Assembly (NCBI RefSeq): GCF_014489635.1
Contig: NZ_CP060828.1
Coordinates: 3,386,001 to 3,450,000, forward strand
Source of the DNA: Streptomyces roseirectus
Lineage (GTDB): Bacteria > Actinomycetota > Actinomycetes > Streptomycetales > Streptomycetaceae
Length of the DNA: 64,000 nt
Direction of reading: 5' to 3'
Part shown: positions 56,445 to 63,873 of the stretch, one piece after another
Layout: each line of letters starts with the position of its first letter
Numbering within the stretch: the stretch's first letter is position 1
Notes under the pieces: model-generated
Seen by the model: the letters and a program-made list of their open reading frames with translations, nothing else
What the model was told of the DNA's origin: nothing
Database searches by the model: none
Translations under genes and position numbers: made by a program

Positions 56445-57272
56445 TTGAACCGGAAAGAGCTGGACCCCGAGGAATCGCAGCGAGCGGCGTTCGGTGTGGA
56501 ACTGCGCAGGTTGAGGGACGAACGCGGGTGGACTCAGGACGAGTTGGGTATGCGCATGGGATGTTCGGGGACGCATATTTCTGCAGTGGAAACTGGTAGA
56601 CGGTCCCCAACTCCCCGTTTCGCGCGCAGTGCTGACAGGGCGCTCGGCACCGGCGACCGGCTTCAGCGCATGGTGCGGTCCGTGCGGGAGAGTTCGCTGT
56701 TGGAAGGCTTCCCGGAGTACCTGGTGCACGAGGCGCGCGCCGTGGAGATCAGGCTCTTCGAGCTGGGCATCGTTCCGGGCCTGCTCCAGACCCCGGAGTA
56801 TGCGGCGGCCACCGCGGCCGGTGAGGTACGGCGTGGAGCGATCACGGAGTCACAGGCACAGGAGCGGCTGGCCTTGCTCGCGGGGCGACAGGCTTCCTTG
56901 AGACGCACCCCTGCGCCGCTCATCCACGTGGTCATGGACGAGAGCTGCGTCAGGCGGATCGTGGGCGGCAAGGACGTCATGGCCGCGCAGTTGGACCAGC
57001 TCCTGGCGTTCGCCGAACTGCCGTCCACCGTCTTGCAGATCGCCCCCTACGACCTCGGTGAACGACGGGCGTTCGACCTGCCGATCAACTTGCTGACGCT
57101 GCCCGATCGCTCGGACCTCGCCTACGCCGAGTCTTCCCTGCAAGGGCGAATGGAGCGTGAGGCAAGGTTTGTTCGGCTCAAGATGACGGCCTACCATCAA
57201 CTTCAGGTCGAAGCGATGTCTCAGACAGCGTCGGTGGCCATGATCGAAGAGTTGCGAAAGGGCACCCCGTGA
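56445..57272 (+). CDS. XRE-family regulator with DUF5753 domain
   Basis: 275 residues from the TTG at 56445. The HTH is at ~17-70: FGVELRRLRDERGWTQDELG, then RMGCSGTHISAVETGRRSP. The DUF5753 part follows (ESSLLEGFPEYLVHEARAVE; FELGIVPGLLQTPEYAA; LLTLPDRSDLAYAESS). Such proteins, WhiJ-like, pair with DUF397 proteins in Streptomyces; the HTH protein represses development or metabolite genes until the partner acts. The stop overlaps the DUF397 gene. It is divergent from the graspetide side and may control it. Confidence 0.88.
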   Translation: MNRKELDPEESQRAAFGVELRRLRDERGWTQDELGMRMGCSGTHISAVETGRRSPTPRFARSADRALGTGDRLQRMVRSVRESSLLEGFPEYLVHEARAVEIRLFELGIVPGLLQTPEYAAATAAGEVRRGAITESQAQERLALLAGRQASLRRTPAPLIHVVMDESCVRRIVGGKDVMAAQLDQLLAFAELPSTVLQIAPYDLGERRAFDLPINLLTLPDRSDLAYAESSLQGRMEREARFVRLKMTAYHQLQVEAMSQTASVAMIEELRKGTP

Positions 57273-57475
57273 GTACCGAACCCGATGTCCTTCACTGGTT
57301 CAAGTCTTCCTACAGCAGCAACGGCGGCAACTGCCTGGAGGTCGCGGACGTCGCTGCTCGCGGTGCGGTCCTGGTCCGTGACTCCAAGGACCTGAACGGT
57401 CCTGTGCTCGGCGTCTCCGCCTCCGCGTTCGCGTTCTTCGCGGCGGGCGTCAAGGGCGGAAGGCTCGCCGTCTGA
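57269..57475 (+). CDS. DUF397 protein (partner of XRE regulator)
   Basis: 68 residues from the GTG at 57269 that overlaps the XRE stop. WFKSSYSSNGGNCLEVADV, VLVRDSKDLNGPVLGVS and FAFFAAGVKGG are the DUF397 signature. These proteins are encoded next to WhiJ/DUF5753 regulators and are thought to antagonise them, as in the bldB/whiJ/abaA system. A terminator follows 21 bp later. Confidence 0.92.
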   Translation: MSTEPDVLHWFKSSYSSNGGNCLEVADVAARGAVLVRDSKDLNGPVLGVSASAFAFFAAGVKGGRLAV

Positions 57476-57496
57476 CAGCGGTACGCACTGCCGAGG

Positions 57497-57526
57497 GAAG
57501 CCCCATCGTGTGAGCGGTGGGGCTTC
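57497..57526 (+). terminator. Terminator after DUF397 gene
   Basis: GAAGCCCCA (57497-57505) pairs with TGGGGCTTC (57518-57526) around a 12-base loop that can pair further, followed by TTCGTG. Confidence 0.75.
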
Positions 57527-57847
57527 TTCGTGTGCCAGCGTCAACCCCTGTTCCAAACCCACGGCCATCGGTCACGACCGTGTGGACGAGGTGGGGAGCA
57601 AGGACGGCCCCGCCCAGAAAGCCTGGACGCTGTTGGTTTATTCGGGGTGTGGGGCTACTTTGCCCCGTCGGGGATGAGCTCGGCGGGGCGAAGTGCTGCG
57701 AAGTGGCTGGTGCGGTTGCGAGCCCGGGGTGTCTGAGTGATGTGGGCGTCGATGCGGGCGGTTGCGCGCACCCAAATCGATTTGTCTGGTTACCGTGATC
57801 AGACCCCGCGTTCAGCGGGTACACCTGCTGTGGAAGGGGTTGATCCT
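57527..57847. other. Intergenic region between DUF397 and TPR-like genes
   Basis: 321 bp without a convincing gene. It holds one copy of the 19-bp repeat (57542-57560) and should contain the promoter of the gene at 57848. Open frames here have no start sites or family features. Confidence 0.45.
57542..57560 (+). repeat. 19-bp direct repeat, copy 1
   Basis: CAACCCCTGTTCCAAACCC, identical at 59732-59750, 2190 bp away in the same orientation. Each copy lies shortly after a terminator-like hairpin. Confidence 0.75.
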
Positions 57848-58837
57848 GTGGACCGTCGGGTGTTTGTCGGCGCCAGCGCCCTACTGGGGCTGTCCGTCGC
57901 CACGCCGCTCGCGTCGGCGAGTGGACGCCAGCTCGGGCAGTCGGACATCGACCGCTTTGCGGAACGTCTCGTCGATCTCCGGCGTCTGGATAACTACAAC
58001 GGCAGCGCGGCCGTCTATCCACTGGTGGGTGCGGAGGTCCGCGATCTCTCCAACCTGGCCAACACAGGGACCTACAACGAGGCGACCGCACGCGGATTGC
58101 TCAGCCTTCTCGGCGAGTTGTACCAGTTCGCTTCCTGGATCTCGTTCGACAGCGGTCGTCCAGAGCAGGCCCGGAAGCTCGCGCAGGCCGCCGCCGCTGC
58201 GGCGAACCAGGCCGGGAACCGGACCCTCGCGTCGACCGCGCTCTCGGAGTTGTCCTACATCACAGCCTCCTCGGACCAACCTCGCGAGAGCGTGGCGATG
58301 GCCCGAGCTTCCCTGGCCAACGCTCCTCGTGACGTACTGCCGGCGGTGGAAGTGGTGCTGGCGGACCGGCTCGCCTGGGCGTGCGCTCGTACTGAAGACT
58401 CCGCAGGAGTTCAGCGTGCCATCGGGATCTCCACCGAGGCGCATGACCGCCGCAACCAAAAGGCGGTTGAGGAGCCCGACACGGTTTACTGGATCAACCG
58501 CGATGAGTCGTCGATCATGGCCGGTAGATGCTGGGCAGAGGTGAAGAAGCCTCGGAAGGCCGTGTCGGTCCTCGAGGGCCTGAAGGCGCCGTACGACGAG
58601 TCACATGCCCGTGAAGTCGCGCTGTACCAGAGTTGGTTGGCGAGTTCGTATGCGGGCACTGGAGACCTTGACCGAGGCGTCTCCTCGGCGAACAAGGCCC
58701 TTGAGCTCTCTCATGGCACCGCGTCACCTCGGCTCAACACCATGCTTGAAGGGATGTTGGAGAGCTTCAGCCCTCACGCGAAGGCGCCCCAAGTGCGAGA
58801 GCTTCTGGACAACTGGTCGTATTCGCCGGGGAGTTGA
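57848..58837 (+). CDS. TPR-like protein resembling the C-terminal half of XRE-TPR regulators
   Basis: 329 residues from the GTG at 57848 (VDRRVFVGASALLG), with GGAAGGGG eight bases upstream; longer starts up to 57737 are in frame but lack such a site. The N-terminus has RR then a hydrophobic stretch (VFVGASALLGLSVATPLASA) that resembles a Tat signal. The same stretch also occurs as a linker in XRE-TPR regulators. The rest is helical repeats: DNYNGSAAVYPLVGAEVRDL, ARGLLSLLGELYQFASWISF, GRPEQARKLAQAAAAAAN, AGTGDLDRGVSSANKALEL. The DNA-binding half is absent. It may be a truncated regulator now expressed alone. GC content is somewhat lower than its neighbours. Confidence 0.7.
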   Translation: MDRRVFVGASALLGLSVATPLASASGRQLGQSDIDRFAERLVDLRRLDNYNGSAAVYPLVGAEVRDLSNLANTGTYNEATARGLLSLLGELYQFASWISFDSGRPEQARKLAQAAAAAANQAGNRTLASTALSELSYITASSDQPRESVAMARASLANAPRDVLPAVEVVLADRLAWACARTEDSAGVQRAIGISTEAHDRRNQKAVEEPDTVYWINRDESSIMAGRCWAEVKKPRKAVSVLEGLKAPYDESHAREVALYQSWLASSYAGTGDLDRGVSSANKALELSHGTASPRLNTMLEGMLESFSPHAKAPQVRELLDNWSYSPGS

Positions 58838-58903
58838 GTGTGCGGACAGGGCCGTCAGCCTGATGGAAATCCGCCATGACGCCTGAGGAGGCGTCGGAAG
58901 CGG

Positions 58904-58940
58904 CGAAGTCCCGCCCGGCGCTTGGCCGGGCGGGACTTCG
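58904..58940. terminator. Long-stem terminator between convergent genes
   Basis: CGAAGTCCCGCCCGGC (58904-58919) and GCCGGGCGGGACTTCG (58925-58940) make a perfect 16-bp stem with a GCTTG loop. It ends both the TPR-like gene and the 48-residue minus-strand gene. Confidence 0.9.
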
Positions 58941-58948
58941 AGTGTCCG

Positions 58949-59095
58949 TCACGTGGTGTGTCGGCGCAGGGGCTGAGTGCTGCGGATCACGTCATACGCC
59001 GCGGGGCCCGCGCCGACGAGCAGCACACAGTCCTGGCAAGCATAGAGGGTGACTCCGGGGACGGGAGGCGCCGAGGTCAAGGCATCGCGGTTCAT
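58949..59095 (-). CDS. 48-residue protein with CxxC motif
   Basis: The sequence includes VTLYACQDCVLLVGAGPAAY, where the CxxC could bind a metal or be redox-active. Its ATG at 59095 overlaps the stop of the upstream 90-residue gene (ATGA), which supports it as real and cotranslated. I do not recognise a family. It ends at the strong terminator 58904-58940. Confidence 0.6.
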   Translation of the reverse strand: MNRDALTSAPPVPGVTLYACQDCVLLVGAGPAAYDVIRSTQPLRRHTT

Positions 59096-59364
59096 GCGCT
59101 TGCCTCCGTCGCGGCGAACGCGTCGGCGCCGAAGGGGGCGCCGTCGTAGGTGTAGGGGTAGTCGATGCCCAGGGTGGCGAGGGCGGCGGCGGTGCGGCGT
59201 TCCTGTTTGAGGCGGAGTTCCAGCGTGGCGTCGCTCTGGCGCCGGAAGAGCGCTGTGGCTTCCTCTTTCGTCGGACTGGTCCACGGACGGGACCATGGGG
59301 AGGACGGAGCGGTTTCGGCGCTCTGCGGTTGCGCCGCGAGGAACTTGGCGCTGCTGTTCGGCAA
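59092..59364 (-). CDS. 90-residue protein, first of a two-gene small operon
   Basis: The sequence contains TSPTKEEATALFRRQSDATL, then RLKQERRTAAALATLGIDYP and YDGAPFGADAFAATEASA. It is helical, charged and without membrane segments; the family is unknown to me. No start closer than 59364 is available, so its 5' end overlaps the divergent GntR frame by 70 bp. Coupled by ATGA to the 48-residue gene downstream. Probably controlled by the adjacent GntR protein (inference from the divergent layout). Confidence 0.55.
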   Translation of the reverse strand: MPNSSAKFLAAQPQSAETAPSSPWSRPWTSPTKEEATALFRRQSDATLELRLKQERRTAAALATLGIDYPYTYDGAPFGADAFAATEASA

Positions 59365-59624
59365 GCCCCGACAGGCCGATTAGGCCCGGCCTGTCGGGGC
59401 GTCTCGACGCGCTCATGGCGGAGATTCGGAACGGGACATATGGACCTGGCGAGCGCATCCCGAGCGATGCCGAGTTGTGTGAGCGTTTCGGGGTGGCGCG
59501 GATGACCGCGCGGCGGGCCGTGGGGGTGCTCCGGGAGCGTGGGCTCGTCCGCACCGAATGGGGCAAGGGCACGTTCGTGATCACCCCTTCCGAATCCGGC
59601 GGGGACGAGCAGCAAGCCGACTAG
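59295..59624 (+). CDS. Minimal GntR-type regulator (winged helix only)
   Basis: 109 residues from the ATG at 59295; the only in-frame alternative is the ATG at 59413, which would cut the first helix. The winged helix is LSGRLDALMAEIRNGTYGPG, then RIPSDAELCERFGVARMTAR and VLRERGLVRTEWGKGTFVI. No effector domain follows, only a short acidic tail. Small GntR proteins like this (KorSA-type) occur in actinobacterial mobile elements. It is divergent from, and overlaps by 70 bp, the small two-gene operon. A 12-bp hairpin lies inside its early coding part. Confidence 0.75.
   Translation: MGRTERFRRSAVAPRGTWRCCSASPDRPIRPGLSGRLDALMAEIRNGTYGPGERIPSDAELCERFGVARMTARRAVGVLRERGLVRTEWGKGTFVITPSESGGDEQQAD
59366..59399. 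promoter_or_regulatory. Perfect 12-bp inverted repeat inside GntR 5' coding region
   Basis: CCCCGACAGGCC (59366-59377) pairs with GGCCTGTCGGGG (59388-59399). It begins 2 bp beyond the start codon of the divergent 90-residue gene, so it lies in that gene's promoter/leader while coding for DRPIRPGLSGR in GntR. It could be an operator for GntR itself. Confidence 0.6.
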
Positions 59625-59663
59625 CTCTGGTTCACGGATCCGAAGATCCGCTTCCGTGACGTG

Positions 59664-59694
59664 GGGGCCTCTCCGTGGGAACGGTGAGGTCCCC
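59664..59694 (+). terminator. Hairpin after GntR gene
   Basis: GGGGCCTC (59664-59671) pairs imperfectly with GAGGTCCCC (59686-59694), followed by GTTTGT, 40 bp after the GntR stop. Confidence 0.55.
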
Positions 59695-59731
59695 GTTTGT
59701 ATTCGGTGGCCCCAAGCACCCCGGATGGCCC

Positions 59732-59750
59732 CAACCCCTGTTCCAAACCC
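59732..59750 (+). repeat. 19-bp direct repeat, copy 2
   Basis: Identical to 57542-57560. It lies between the GntR terminator and the PadR promoter. Flanking bases differ, though both copies are followed by a loosely similar stretch ending CGACC. Confidence 0.75.
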
Positions 59751-59808
59751 GTGACATTGGGCTGCGACCTGCGGTGATGGTCGTCGGAGGGCACCTCTAC
59801 ACACCCCG

Positions 59809-59842
59809 CGTATACACGCGACGTATACACCCCACGTATAGT
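59809..59842 (+). promoter_or_regulatory. PadR operon promoter with three CGTATA repeats
   Basis: CGTATAC at 59809-59815 and 59822-59828 and CGTATAG at 59835-59841 are spaced exactly 13 bp. The last overlaps TATAGT (59837-59842), a good -10 box ending seven bases before the ATG at 59850. No Shine-Dalgarno site precedes that ATG, so the message is probably leaderless. The repeats are the likely PadR autoregulatory operator. Confidence 0.65.
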
Positions 59843-59849
59843 CCTCCCC

Positions 59850-60374
59850 ATGTCCATCGGTCACACCCTCCTGGGACTCCTGGAGTCCGGACCCCGTCAT
59901 GGTTACGACCTCAAGCGGGCGTTCGACGAGAAGTTCGGTCACGACCGGCCGCTGCACTACGGCCAGGTCTACTCGACGATGTCGCGGCTGTTGAAGAACG
60001 GCCTCGTGGTGGTCGACGGCGTCGAGGCCGGCGACGGCCCGGAGCGGAAGCGGTACGCGATCACCGGGGCCGGCGTCACGGACGTCGAGCGGTGGCTGGC
60101 GTCGCCGGAGAAGCCGGAGCCGTACCTCCAGTCGACGCTCTACACGAAGATCGTGCTGGCCCTGCTGACGGGGCGCGACGCGGGCGACATCCTCGACACG
60201 CAGCGCTCCGAACACCTGCGCAGCATGCGCATCCTGACCGACCGCAAGCGCAAGGGCGATCTCGCGGACCAACTCATCTGCGACCACGCCCTGTTCCACC
60301 TGGAGGCCGACCTGCGCTGGCTCGAACTCACCGCCGCCCGCCTGGAGAAGCTGCGCGAGGTGGTGGCCCGATGA
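59850..60374 (+). CDS. PadR-family transcriptional regulator
   Basis: 174 residues. Winged helix SIGHTLLGLLESGPRHGYDL, then FGHDRPLHYGQVYSTMSRLL and GPERKRYAITGAG, followed by a helical Vir-like dimerisation part (LYTKIVLALLTGRDAGDILD; EADLRWLELTAARLEKL). PadR proteins repress transporter operons until an inducer binds. Its stop overlaps the ABC ATPase start (ATGA), so regulator, ATPase and permease form one operon. Confidence 0.92.
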   Translation: MSIGHTLLGLLESGPRHGYDLKRAFDEKFGHDRPLHYGQVYSTMSRLLKNGLVVVDGVEAGDGPERKRYAITGAGVTDVERWLASPEKPEPYLQSTLYTKIVLALLTGRDAGDILDTQRSEHLRSMRILTDRKRKGDLADQLICDHALFHLEADLRWLELTAARLEKLREVVAR

Positions 60375-61060
60375 CCGCCCCCGCCGGCTCCCTGCTGACC
60401 GCCGACAACCTCCGCAAGGCGTACGGCCCGACCATGGCGCTCGACGGCGCCGAGTTCTCCATCCACCCCGGCGAGGTCGTCGCGGTGATGGGCCCCTCGG
60501 GCTCGGGCAAGTCGACCCTGTTGCACTGCCTCGCGGGGATCGTCACCCCCGACGAGGGCTCGATCATGTACGACGGCCGCGAGATGGCCACGATGAACGA
60601 CGCCCAGCGCAGCGCCCTGCGCCGCTCGGAGTTCGGATTCGTGTTCCAGTTCGGCCAGTTGGTGCCGGAACTGACCTGCGTCGAGAACGTCGCCCTGCCG
60701 CTGCGCCTGAACGGCACCTCCCGCAAGGCCGCCGAGAAGACCGCGCTGGGCTGGATGGAACGTCTGGAGGTCGACGACCTCGGCCGCAAGCGCCCCGGCG
60801 AGATCTCCGGCGGCCAGGGCCAACGCGTCGCCGTGGCCCGCTCGTTGGTGACCAGCCCGCGCGTCGTCTTCGCCGACGAGCCGACCGGCGCCCTCGACTC
60901 CCTCAACGGCGAGCGCGTGATGGAGCTGCTGACGGAGGCCGCCCGCACGACCGGCGCCGCCGTCGTCCTCGTCACCCACGAGGCCCGCGTCGCCGCCTAC
61001 TCCGACCGCGAGATCGTCGTGCGCGACGGCAAGTCACGGGACATGGAGCGCGTCGTATGA
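60371..61060 (+). CDS. ABC transporter ATP-binding protein (MacB/LolD type)
   Basis: 229 residues. Walker A GPSGSGKST, Q-loop FVFQFGQLVPELT, signature GEISGGQGQRVAVAR (usually LSGGQ/SGGQ) and Walker B VVFADEPTGALDS with H-loop VTHE. The close relationship is to ATPases paired with FtsX-like permeases, which drive mechanotransmission or export of peptides, lipids or antibiotics. Overlaps both neighbours by ATGA. Regulated by PadR at the operon's head. Confidence 0.93.
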   Translation: MTAPAGSLLTADNLRKAYGPTMALDGAEFSIHPGEVVAVMGPSGSGKSTLLHCLAGIVTPDEGSIMYDGREMATMNDAQRSALRRSEFGFVFQFGQLVPELTCVENVALPLRLNGTSRKAAEKTALGWMERLEVDDLGRKRPGEISGGQGQRVAVARSLVTSPRVVFADEPTGALDSLNGERVMELLTEAARTTGAAVVLVTHEARVAAYSDREIVVRDGKSRDMERVV

Positions 61061-63456
61061 GAGGCACGAGGCCGTGGCTGCGGGACCTCGGCATGGGGCT
61101 GCGGTTCGCGTTCGCCGGGGGCCGCGAGGGCTGGTCGCGGGCGCTGCTGACGGCCGTCGGCGTGGGCCTCGGGGTGTCGCTGCTGCTGCTCACGGCGGCC
61201 GTGCCGAGCGCGCTGAGCGCCCGGGACGCCCGCGAGGAAGCCCGCTCGGACTGGTCGTACGACTCGCGGACCGAGCCGAAGAAGGGCGACGACACCGTCC
61301 TCGTCGTCCGCGCCGACTCGCAGTTCCGCGAGCAGTCGGTGCGCGGACGGCTGGTCGAGCCGGAGGGGGCGCGCGCTCCGCTGCCGCCCGGCGTGAAGGA
61401 GTACCCGAGGGCCGGCGGCATGGTCGTCTCGCCGCACCTGAAGGAACTCCTCTCCTCCGACGCCGGGAAGCTGCTGCGCGAGCGGCTGCCGTACGACGTC
61501 GTCGGCACCATCGGGCGCCAAGGCATCGTCGGCTCCCAGGAGTTGTCGTACTACGCGACCGTGCCGGACATGAAGGCCAAGTACCCGGACAGCAACGTGA
61601 TGCGGCTGGCGAAGTTCGGCAACCCGCAGACGAAGCAGGCGACCGAGGCACCCGACCCGATCCTCGTGCTGCTCACGCTCATCGTGATCGTCGTCCTCCT
61701 CATGCCCGTCGGGGTGTTCATCTCGGCGGCCGTGCGCATGGGCGGCGAACGGCGCGACAAGCGGCTCGCGGCGCTCAGGCTGGTCGGGTCCGACGGGCAG
61801 ATGACGCGGCGGATCGCGGCCGGTGAAGCGCTCGCGGGGGCGCTTCTCGGGCTCGTGTTCGGCGCCGTGTTCTTCCTGATCGGGCGTCAACTCGCGGGCA
61901 GCGCCGAGCTGATGGAGGTCAGCGTCCAGTCCGAGGACCTGACGCCGTCGCCGCTGCTGACCCTGCTGGTGATCGTCGCGGTGCCCGCCGCGGCCATCGG
62001 CGTCACGCTGTTCACGCTGCGCGGCGTCGTCATCGAACCGCTCGGCGTGGTGCGCACGGCGCGTCCCTCGCGGCGCCGGCTGTGGTGGCGGCTGCTGCTG
62101 CCGGTCGCCGGGGCCGGGCTGCTGTACCCGATGCTCGGACAGGGCCGCACGGGCGGGGACTTCAACCAGTACCTCGTCGTCGGGGGCGTCATCCTGCTGC
62201 TCATCGGCGTCACCGCGCTGCTGCCGTGGCTCGTCGAGACGACCGTCGCCCGGCTCGGCTCCGGCCCGGTCGCCTGGCAACTCGCCGTGCGGCGCCTCCA
62301 GTTGAGCAGCGGGAACGCCGCCCGGATGGTCAACGGCGTCGCCGTCGCGGTGGCCGGGGCGATCGCGCTGCAGATGCTGTTCGCCGGCGTCGGGGGCGCC
62401 TACACCTCGGACACCGGGAAGGACCCGACGCGCGCGGAGATGGAGGTCCAGGTCCCCTCGTACACCCAGATCACCGCCTACACGGCCGCGTTGGACAAGA
62501 CCGACGGGGTCGGGCGCGCCGTCGGACTCGCCAGCACCTACATGGGCGACGAGAAGTACTTCAAGTCCGAGGACGGCAGCGGCGGTTACATACGGGTGAC
62601 CCTCGGCGACTGCGCGAGCCTGAAGGAGGTCGCCGTGCTCGCCTCCTGCAAGGACGGGGACGTGTTCCGGGTGCCCGGCGGCGCCGACGGCTACGAGTCG
62701 GACTCGGTCTCGGTCGCGCCGGACGCGAGCGGCACCGGCGGTGACGACGTGGGCATGCTGAAGGCGGGCAACACGATCTACTACAGCACGGACGACGAGG
62801 GGAAGACCCTGTCGCGGTGGACCGTGCCAGCCGGTGTCAGGACCGTCCGCGCCGTCGACGACCCCACGGGAGACCGGCGGTTCGGGATCCTGATGACGCC
62901 GAAGGCCATGCCGAAGGGCATCGCCGACACCTCCTTCGGCAGCGTCTTCGTCACCCTCGACGACTCCGTCCCCGACGCGGTCGAGCGCGCCCGCAACACG
63001 GCGGCGGCCCTCAACCCGACGCACGAGCCGATGATGTGGCACGAGACGGAGACCTCCGACGAGTACGCGAAGATCCGCACCGGGCTGCTGGTCGGCGCGA
63101 CCTGCGTCCTCGGGCTGATCGGCGCGAGCCTCCTCGTCTCCCAGCTCGAACAGCTGCGTGAGCGGCGCAAGTTGCTCTCCTCGCTGGTCGCCTTCGGCAC
63201 CCGGCGCCGGACGCTGTCCCTGTCCGTCCTGTGGCAGACGGCCGTCCCGATCGGCCTCGGTCTGATCCTCGCCACCGGCATCGGTGTCGCCCTCGGCTGC
63301 CTCCTGCTGGGCATGACCGGTTCGCGCATCGGCTTCGACTGGGCCGGGATCCTCACGATGACCGGGATCGCGGCGGGAGTCGTCCTCGCGGTGACGCTGC
63401 TGAGCCTGCCGCCCCTGCTGAGGCTGCTGCGGCCGGACGGGTTGCGGACGGAGTGA
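61057..63456 (+). CDS. FtsX-like ABC transporter permease
   Basis: 799 residues. N-terminal membrane segment (LLTAVGVGLGVSLLLLTAAV), a large external domain, a first FtsX core (LLTLIVIVVLLMPVGVFISA; RLAALRLVGSDGQMTRRIAA; LLTLLVIVAVPAAAIGVTLF), further segments, a second external domain (~residues 450-670) and a second FtsX core (LLVGATCVLGLIGASLLVSQ; LLSSLVAFGTRRRTLSLSVL). It is a MacB-type double-core permease, likely exporting a compound or conferring resistance. The external Cys pair (DCASL; ASCKDG) may form a disulfide. Its ATG overlaps the ATPase stop. Confidence 0.92.
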   Translation: MRGTRPWLRDLGMGLRFAFAGGREGWSRALLTAVGVGLGVSLLLLTAAVPSALSARDAREEARSDWSYDSRTEPKKGDDTVLVVRADSQFREQSVRGRLVEPEGARAPLPPGVKEYPRAGGMVVSPHLKELLSSDAGKLLRERLPYDVVGTIGRQGIVGSQELSYYATVPDMKAKYPDSNVMRLAKFGNPQTKQATEAPDPILVLLTLIVIVVLLMPVGVFISAAVRMGGERRDKRLAALRLVGSDGQMTRRIAAGEALAGALLGLVFGAVFFLIGRQLAGSAELMEVSVQSEDLTPSPLLTLLVIVAVPAAAIGVTLFTLRGVVIEPLGVVRTARPSRRRLWWRLLLPVAGAGLLYPMLGQGRTGGDFNQYLVVGGVILLLIGVTALLPWLVETTVARLGSGPVAWQLAVRRLQLSSGNAARMVNGVAVAVAGAIALQMLFAGVGGAYTSDTGKDPTRAEMEVQVPSYTQITAYTAALDKTDGVGRAVGLASTYMGDEKYFKSEDGSGGYIRVTLGDCASLKEVAVLASCKDGDVFRVPGGADGYESDSVSVAPDASGTGGDDVGMLKAGNTIYYSTDDEGKTLSRWTVPAGVRTVRAVDDPTGDRRFGILMTPKAMPKGIADTSFGSVFVTLDDSVPDAVERARNTAAALNPTHEPMMWHETETSDEYAKIRTGLLVGATCVLGLIGASLLVSQLEQLRERRKLLSSLVAFGTRRRTLSLSVLWQTAVPIGLGLILATGIGVALGCLLLGMTGSRIGFDWAGILTMTGIAAGVVLAVTLLSLPPLLRLLRPDGLRTE

Positions 63457-63873
63457 CGGCGGGGTGAGCGCGGTGAGTTGACGGTGGTTCTGCGCAACAC
63501 CGGGTGATTCTCACCGAGTTGACGCCGGGCCCTCGTGACGCGACGGAGGTGTCGCGGGGGCCCGGATGCGGGGCGGCGTGGGGAAACGGGCCGCTCCGGG
63601 TGGGGGAAGCGGGCGGTGGGGTACGTGGCCGGGGGGCCGCGTACCCCACCGCTTCCGCGCGTTGATGGGCCACGCGATCCGCCGCGTCCGCGCGTCGGTG
63701 GGCCACGACCCCTACCGCGTCCGCGTATTGGCGGGCCACGACCCCTGCCACGTCCGCGTGTTGGCGGCCCACGCCCCCTGTCGCTTCCATGCGATGGCGC
63801 CGCGCTCCCGCCTGTTGGGGCCGCGCTCTTCGCCGCCCCCGCGTACGTCCGGCCAACTCCCCTCCCCCGAGCC
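63457..63873. other. Intergenic region with repeat array
   Basis: 417 bp between convergent genes. Frames are open on both strands but only because of the 33-bp repeat and GC bias. No clear terminator was found after the permease. Confidence 0.5.
63651..63815. repeat. 33-bp tandem repeat array
   Basis: Units start at 63651, 63684, 63717, 63750 and 63783; the best-conserved part is GCGTCCGCG followed by TTGGCGGGCCACGACCCC. The outer units are degenerate. The 33-bp length is eleven codons, so open frames on both strands show 11-residue repeats, but neither has a plausible start or family. Confidence 0.8.
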
